Shown here piece by piece: positions 7,879 through 12,234 of a stretch of DNA of 12,234 nt; within the stretch, counting starts at the first letter, position 1, and every line of letters begins with the position of its first letter. The DNA comes from Glomus cerebriforme (lineage: Eukaryota; Glomeromycota; Glomeromycetes; Glomerales; Glomeraceae). A program made the translations under genes and the position numbers. The stretch covers positions 156,484 through 168,717 of the forward strand of contig QKYT01000087.1 in NCBI GenBank assembly GCA_003550305.1, given 5' to 3'. Below the pieces are notes generated by a model. It had not been told where the DNA came from and did no database searches. It worked only from the letters and a program-made list of their open reading frames with translations.

Positions 7879-8588
7879 ACGTTTGATGATAAAGAAAAGT
7901 TGCACGAATGTTTTACAAGCAATTGAATCTCATTCGAAAAATGATGCCACAAACTAAGGGATACGAAATGTAATCCTTTTTTTGAGGGCAATGAGGGTTA
8001 AAAAAAAAAAATAAGGAAATTATGAGAATAAGCTCTCACGATCAACCCAGGCTCAGAACTTTACTGTAATGCAAGGCGTTGAACTTCGGCTGAAGAATTA
8101 GCATCTTGAATCGACTAAGCCATCCGCTAGAAATCAATATCAGATTCATGCACAATCATGTGTAGCTTTAGCAGAATCATTAAATTTTTTGCGTGTTAAA
8201 GAAGTACGCAGGAGTTGGGCATTCACTCCTATGAAGATGACTCCATATCTCTGCAAAAAAAATGATCAATAATTGATGGAAATTCTTGGGACCGAGCTGT
8301 CGACCCAGAGACTATGGTTATGTTATTAGATTTTTTCAAGAATATGGTACACTTTGCAGTTATAACGACAGAAAAAATGTTCGAATGTAATTGAAAAACA
8401 TAACAACTCAAGCGATTATGTAAGATTACAATGCATAGGAATTCAATGTTCTCTGTATTGTGACTATTCTAATGTACTACATTCACGAAAAGTTCCTCAA
8501 GCCGTATTAAAATATCCTCAATTACTATTTGTATATGAACTATGTAGTCCGTGCACTTCCGCTTGGAGTATTAATTACTTCAGATCCT
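7879..8588 (+). pseudogene. Decayed MULE-type transposase fragment
   Basis: Frames on the + strand, linked by several frameshifts and stops, follow the order of a MULE transposase with an N-terminal FLYWCH/FAR1-like zinc finger. FDDKEKLHECF is at 7882. A zinc-finger trace has a cysteine at 8070 (CKALNF), then HPLEINIRFMHNHV ending in His-x-His (8151-8159). ALAESLNFLRVKEVR follows. QLMEIL, DRAVDP and RDYGYVIRFFQEY (8301-8345) come from three different frames. AIM-stop-DYNA-stop-EFNVLCIVTILMYYIHEK reads to 8491, then a shift gives RKVPQA. VVRALPLGVLITSD (8544-8585) is the conserved MULE-domain strand block. Intact enzymes of this class cut at terminal inverted repeats using an RNase-H-like D-D-E site. 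Here the segment with the remaining acidic residues and the SWIM finger is gone. No terminal inverted repeat was found around it. Confidence 0.66.
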
Positions 8589-8970
8589 TGAAAATATTCT
8601 GGATTTCAGCAACTCAAATGATGATAAAGGTTCCTTTTGAATTATTTTCAACCTTTATGTTAATGATGAACAGTTTTAAGTAAACATTTTATGTACAAAC
8701 GCATTCATTAATATACAAATACATGTCATTAATGTAATTACATCTCGGTGAATTATATTTTTTTAGGATTGAACATTTGCAGAAAAATTTTATTAGAAAA
8801 TTAGGAATTTCACTTCAGCAGCTTTTTGCAAATTTAATCATCTATAAAAGTCTTAGATGTTAATTATTTGGTGATAATTTCATAGTGCCGGCCAGAATTA
8901 CGAAATTTAACTTTTATCACGTGATTTCACATTGATTCTTTTAGACACTGTGCGATGACTGCGATCAAGT
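8589..8970. other. AT-rich stretch, no gene seen
   Basis: The similarity to the transposase ends at about 8588 and no other coding trace follows. A GCCGGCC block at 8887-8893 is the only G/C island. Confidence 0.45.
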
Positions 8971-8975
8971 GATGG

Positions 8976-9026
8976 ATATCTGATGATCCATCCGTAAATA
9001 AGTTGATCGGATGGTTCATCAGATAT
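8976..9026. repeat. 19-bp inverted repeat, strong hairpin
   Basis: Left arm 8976-8994 (ATATCTGATGATCCATCCG) and right arm 9008-9026 are reverse complements with one mismatch, separated by 13 bases. Outside the arms both sides carry a further GTGAT/ATCAC match offset by four bases. The stem is richer in G+C than the surroundings. It may be a MITE terminus, a foldback element or an RNA hairpin. Confidence 0.75.
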
Positions 9027-9089
9027 CACCGGATTGATTAATTTAATTAATTTTTTGTAAGATAGATTGTCCGGATTGAACGAATATCC

Positions 9090-9121
9090 GGTCAATCCGG
9101 TCAATCCGATCAATCCGATCA
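9090..9121. repeat. 9-bp tandem repeat GRTCAATCC, about 3.5 copies
   Basis: GGTCAATCC at 9090 and 9099, GATCAATCC at 9108, then a partial copy GATCA. The reverse complement of its core (CCGGATTGA) occurs at 9029-9037 and 9071-9079, so the array and the hairpin upstream appear to belong to one composite repeat. Confidence 0.75.
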
Positions 9122-9811
9122 CATAAATGTAGATGATTTATTGTAATTAATTTTGTAAAAATTTAATTTAATTAATTTTTGAATAGATTTAATACAATAA
9201 ATTGAATTTTATATGGCAACTTTATTAGTTTTAAACAATGAATAAACTAAATAAGTTTAAATAATATAAACAATAGTCTATACATGTTAATGCCGCAAAA
9301 TAAGGTTTATTGACGCTCGCATGAATGAACTTTATATAAACCGACAGATTGCATAATTTTAGTTTCACAGGAGATCTTCTGGTATCACCATCTTTGACCT
9401 CCATATATTTATGTGAGTCAGGAAAATCGTACAGGGTCATGAAGATAATTTTTGCTTCTGAATGTAATTGGAAGTTGATAGAAATATGCGACATCCACAT
9501 TACATATCTAGGTGATATTTATTTTACGTTATTAATTATAGTATATGTAATTTATAATTAATAATTAAATTTTATACATTTTATAGAAATCATTTTTTTA
9601 GAATATATCAATAATATCATTTTATAAATATTAATTGTTATTATATTGATTAAGAAAAATTTTATTTCACTTTATATAATACTATTTATATTTAAAACTG
9701 CATTTAAAACACTTTTTAAGATGTAAAAAAAAGAATTACAAATCACAAATAGGAATAAAATTACTATATTTATGATATAATAAAAAAAAGATAACATTAA
9801 AATTTTAGAAA
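9122..9811. other. AT-rich stretch downstream of the secreted-protein gene
   Basis: 9231-9561 is somewhat richer in G+C and is open on both strands (89 codons -, 70 codons +). Neither frame shows a domain, a signal peptide or a homologue I recognise, so neither is called as a gene. 9562-9811 is almost pure A/T and serves as the 3' flank of the - strand gene ending at 9812. Confidence 0.4.
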
Positions 9812-10372
9812 TTATCCTATATTCGCAGTAGCAGCTCCTGCTCCATTATGTTGAACAACCATAGTAGAGCCATAAGCACGTTTGTTGAGTCTTTTGCAAG
9901 TGTTACGTTTGTTCAAGATTTCAGTATGAATTAAAAGAATACCATTACTGTCACAATTAAGATTGAAATTATTATTCTTAAAAGAAAATGACCTAGTACT
10001 GTCTCTAGTTGGTGACAATTCTAAATTATCTCTCCATTGGCTTGATAAATCATGGATGGTATTACCGCAATGATCTTGGATTAAAAATCCGTAAGAAGTT
10101 ATATTTTTATCTTGAAAACCCCTACTGAAAGAGCCCGTGATGGTGGTATCACCAACTTCGTCTTGAGAANACATTACGAGNCCTCCGATTAGACTNGNAT
10201 CATCATTATTGAAATCTGCAGTNGCGATAGCACAATTACANTTACGATTTCGTTTTTNAAATGCGTTGATTGATNATACATCATCGGTTGGTAAAGCTTC
10301 CGAAACAAGAAGAAGAGATAAGATAATGTAGGTTAGGAAGACAAGATATGTAAGTGATATAAATTTATTCAT
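9812..10372 (-). CDS. Small secreted protein with Kex2-like sites
   Basis: 186 codons from ATG at 10372 to TAA at 9812-9814. Residues 1 to about 26 (MNKFISLTYLVFLTYIILSL, then LLVSEA) are a typical signal peptide with a long hydrophobic core, so the product is predicted to be exported. The mature part has five cysteines (45, 47, 102, 140, 159) and one N-glycosylation sequon (N90-I-T). The block VGDTTITGSFSRGFQ followed by YGFLIQDHCGN (74-104) faintly recalls the strand pattern of Cu/Zn superoxide dismutase-like domains, but the copper histidines are absent, so no enzyme activity is proposed. Lys-Arg pairs at 40-41, 155-156, 160-161 and 164-165 fit Kex2 processing. The last would release a 21-residue tail. 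Eight ambiguous bases at 10170-10275 affect seven codons. Two of these codons could hide a stop. A role in symbiosis or the cell surface is only a possibility. Confidence 0.75.
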   Translation of the reverse strand: MNKFISLTYLVFLTYIILSLLLVSEALPTDDVXSINAFXKRNRXCNCAIXTADFNNDDXSLIGXLVMXSQDEVGDTTITGSFSRGFQDKNITSYGFLIQDHCGNTIHDLSSQWRDNLELSPTRDSTRSFSFKNNNFNLNCDSNGILLIHTEILNKRNTCKRLNKRAYGSTMVVQHNGAGAATANIG

Positions 10373-10487
10373 TATTTTTTTTTCTCTTAAGAATTTATTA
10401 AAGTATTTTATTATTTCTTATTGAATATTATCGAATATTAAATATTTCGATGAGGAAAAGAAGAGAGTTGGGAAATTCTGCCTTTCT

Positions 10488-10496
10488 TTTATATCG
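10488..10496 (-). promoter_or_regulatory. Possible TATA box of the secreted-protein gene
   Basis: On the - strand GATATAAAAG lies about 115 bases upstream of the ATG at 10372. It is embedded in less A/T-rich sequence than most of the intergenic region, which makes it stand out. In such AT-rich DNA TATA-like strings are common, so support is modest. Confidence 0.35.
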
Positions 10497-11546
10497 TTTT
10501 TCAGAGAAAGAATTCCATGTACTTTGTATTTGATTTATTTTTACTTTTATTTCGATCTATTTTTACCGTTTCTTATTTTTTTTTGATTTATTGTATTTTT
10601 AGACTTCATTATTATTAAACCTAAAAAAAAAATCATTTTTTAGAAAAAGAAACAATTGCTATGCAAATTATGCATGATAATCGTAAAAAAAAGTTATTCT
10701 TTTAATGACAAAAAAAGGAAATACCATACTTTTTTCGTTATTAAGTACCTTCTTTTCGAATATTAAAGTATCATTATGTCGGTCAAAATTGGCATAATGA
10801 AATCCAGGGGCGCGATGCCAATTAAAAAACGCTACTTAAAAGATTGCACAACGAAAAAATCTTTGTTTTTTTTTAACAATAGTAAAAAAGGAAGCTTCAA
10901 TAGTTTGTTCCAAAACAGTGATTATATTAAGATCCGACTTCAACCGATATAATCCTCTGGTACGTAAGAAAGTTATTATCGTGTAAAATTTTAAAATTTC
11001 TGTAACTCAGTTCTACAGCATAGCTTGAATGTAAACAATGATCAATGCCAAGTAAATATACATATATATATGGAAATTTGGAATATTAACTACGCACAAT
11101 AACGAATGTGCGAATTTGCAGCTGTAATCGTTAGTTTGTAAACGGAATCTTAAACAATTAATCATTGAGGTACATGATTTCGTGCGCGCTGTGCAACCTA
11201 TTTATTATTTTTCATTTATTGCTCGCATTTTAACTATACCAAAAGCGTCAATCATAATAGCAAATATGGAATCATTGTGTTTTTCCCATTCATTTAATTT
11301 TTCATCTCTTTTTAGACCTAAATTGTTATAGTTCATAATTTTGCATATCGCGAATTTTAACCTGCATATCTTCTATATCGTTGACCTGGGTATTACCAAA
11401 AGTATAATCAACAATAAAAAAAAAAATGTAAATAGAAATGATCGGTTTTATCGTTCCCTCTTTTTTTTAAAGGAATAAATTATTCATTTTTTTTTTAAAA
11501 AAAAAAAAGAAAAAATTGATTTTCAAATTATTAAAACTTCACCAAA
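10497..11546. other. Divergent intergenic region between two secreted-protein genes
   Basis: About 1.17 kb separate the start codons of the two divergent genes. I see no coding frame. It contains overlapping inverted repeats at 10771-10823 (listed separately) and long A and T runs at 11411-11515, just upstream of the + strand gene, of the kind often seen in promoters of AT-rich fungi. No clear TATA box could be fixed for the + gene. Confidence 0.5.
10771..10823. repeat. Two overlapping, mutually exclusive inverted repeats
   Basis: Hairpin A pairs 10771-10780 (TCATTATGTC) with 10791-10800 (GGCATAATGA): ten pairs counting one G-U, with a 10-base loop. Hairpin B pairs 10787-10795 (AATTGGCAT) with 10815-10823 (ATGCCAATT): nine perfect pairs and a 19-base loop. 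Both use 10791-10795, so only one can form at a time. On DNA they could instead be overlapping protein-binding dyads. Confidence 0.6.
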
Positions 11547-12170
11547 ATGAAGTTAATTCTTTTAATAATATTATTTTTAATATTACCAGCAACGGAATCA
11601 AAAACAAGTTACTTTACATACGAAGAAAAGCAAACTGAAAATCCAAACCCACCTCTTGTATATAGGACGGATTATTGGGATGATAACACATTATTTGCTC
11701 AAATAGTTCGTAAAGATTATTTATCTCCTAATAATGCGGGTATGACTTGGGTAGAAAGATACTTATCAATTCGCACAATTTATCCGGATGGAAATGTTGA
11801 AGCATTCGATGTTTCAGCGGATGTATTGGGAATACAACCCTTTAATTTTGGCATTATTTTTGCTCTCGATTTACTTCGTAACCCTATTCAAGTTTATGCT
11901 ATAAAAAATAATTATTTGTTAGTAACTTATACTGTAGCTACAAATATAAGCGATGTTACAACTTATGAAGATTGGGCAATGGTTCTTGATTTAAGTGGAA
12001 ATGTCCGCAGTAAAAGTTTTATAGGACAAGCTTACGTTGATCCTATTGGTAATCAATGGCTCCCTTTCACAGCTGAAATTACACCAAATATTAATCGTGA
12101 CAAAGGATTTCTCCGTATAGTACCTAAAACCACTACTAATGATCTTGGTTTACAGCAATTCATAGTGTAA
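11547..12170 (+). CDS. Secreted protein, beta-rich, possibly truncated family member
   Basis: 207 codons from ATG at 11547 to TAA at 12168-12170. The start has a good fungal context (CACCAAAATG). Residues 1-18 (MKLILLIILFLILPATES) form a signal peptide, so export is predicted. The mature protein has no cysteine and one N-glycosylation sequon (N133-I-S). Two strand-turn-strand blocks resemble each other: WVERYLSIRTIYPDGNV (68-84) and WAMVLDLSGNVRSKSF (143-158). Each has an aromatic start and a D/S-G-N-V turn, as in beta-propeller blades. I know of long surface or secreted proteins in Rhizophagus with similar wording, so this one may be a C-terminally shortened copy. That is from memory and unverified. 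The frame ends cleanly and a polyadenylation-type AATAAA follows 12 bases after the stop. The function is unknown. Confidence 0.8.
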   Translation: MKLILLIILFLILPATESKTSYFTYEEKQTENPNPPLVYRTDYWDDNTLFAQIVRKDYLSPNNAGMTWVERYLSIRTIYPDGNVEAFDVSADVLGIQPFNFGIIFALDLLRNPIQVYAIKNNYLLVTYTVATNISDVTTYEDWAMVLDLSGNVRSKSFIGQAYVDPIGNQWLPFTAEITPNINRDKGFLRIVPKTTTNDLGLQQFIV

Positions 12171-12182
12171 TTTATCTTATTT

Positions 12183-12188
12183 AATAAA
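12183..12188 (+). terminator. AATAAA polyadenylation signal
   Basis: A canonical AATAAA lies 12 bases after the stop codon of the secreted-protein gene and is followed by T-rich sequence, consistent with 3' end formation. Chance occurrence is likely in this composition, so position is the main support. Confidence 0.5.
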
Positions 12189-12234
12189 AATTTTTAATTT
12201 TATTTTATGAACTTAATTTCTAATTTATATTTTT

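Noticed and set aside
8025..8130. tRNA-Leu-like TGGCTTAGTCGATTCAAG and GGGTTGATC on the - strand
   Set aside because: The stems do not pair, and the segment is explained as the zinc-finger part of the MULE remnant on the + strand.
8229..8411. 60-codon - frame
   Set aside because: It is antisense to the MULE transposase remnant, whose + strand motifs explain the sequence better.
9231..9561. Overlapping 89-codon (-) and 70-codon (+) frames
   Set aside because: Neither has a recognisable domain. The two strands are equally open, so there is no basis for choosing a gene. Kept only as a remark in the spacer entry.

Overview
The window is very AT-rich, full of homopolymer runs and A/T microsatellites, and sparse in genes. 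Its recognisable families are an HMG box, decayed BTB/BACK, a decayed MULE transposase, and two small secreted proteins with fungal-type signal peptides. Together with the base composition this points to a nuclear contig of an arbuscular mycorrhizal fungus of the Rhizophagus type (Glomeromycotina). The assignment is inferred from family content and composition and was not checked against any database.

Layout. 1-831: AT-rich DNA with a degenerate direct duplication (171-293) and a pair of GC islands arranged as an inverted repeat (638-705). 832-1223: a decayed BTB/BACK gene on the + strand. 1470-3189: an inserted element on the - strand, bounded by a perfect 13-bp target-site duplication. It has a (TAAA)n 3' tail, a 3' UTR of about 350 bp and one reading frame of 422 codons interrupted by a single TGA. 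It carries no reverse transcriptase, so it looks like a non-autonomous retroposon. 3190-5138: mostly featureless AT-rich DNA. 5139-5462: an HMG-box reading frame without a visible start codon, followed by a broken inverted paralogue of the same box (5590-5724, - strand). 6320-7171: richer in G+C, with protein-like but broken frames that I cannot name. 7879-8588: a frameshifted remnant of a MULE-type transposase with its N-terminal zinc-finger region. 8971-9121: a strong hairpin and a 9-bp tandem array. 9812-10372 (-) and 11547-12170 (+): two secreted-protein genes transcribed divergently from a shared 1.2-kb intergenic region.

The only two intact-looking genes are the secreted proteins. One (9812-10372) has Kex2-like dibasic sites near its C terminus and a cluster of ambiguous bases. 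The other (11547-12170) is a cysteine-free, beta-rich secreted protein that may be a shortened member of a larger family. No operon-like cooperation is expected or seen. The rest of the window reads as a repeat-rich accessory region in which duplicated genes and transposons decay.
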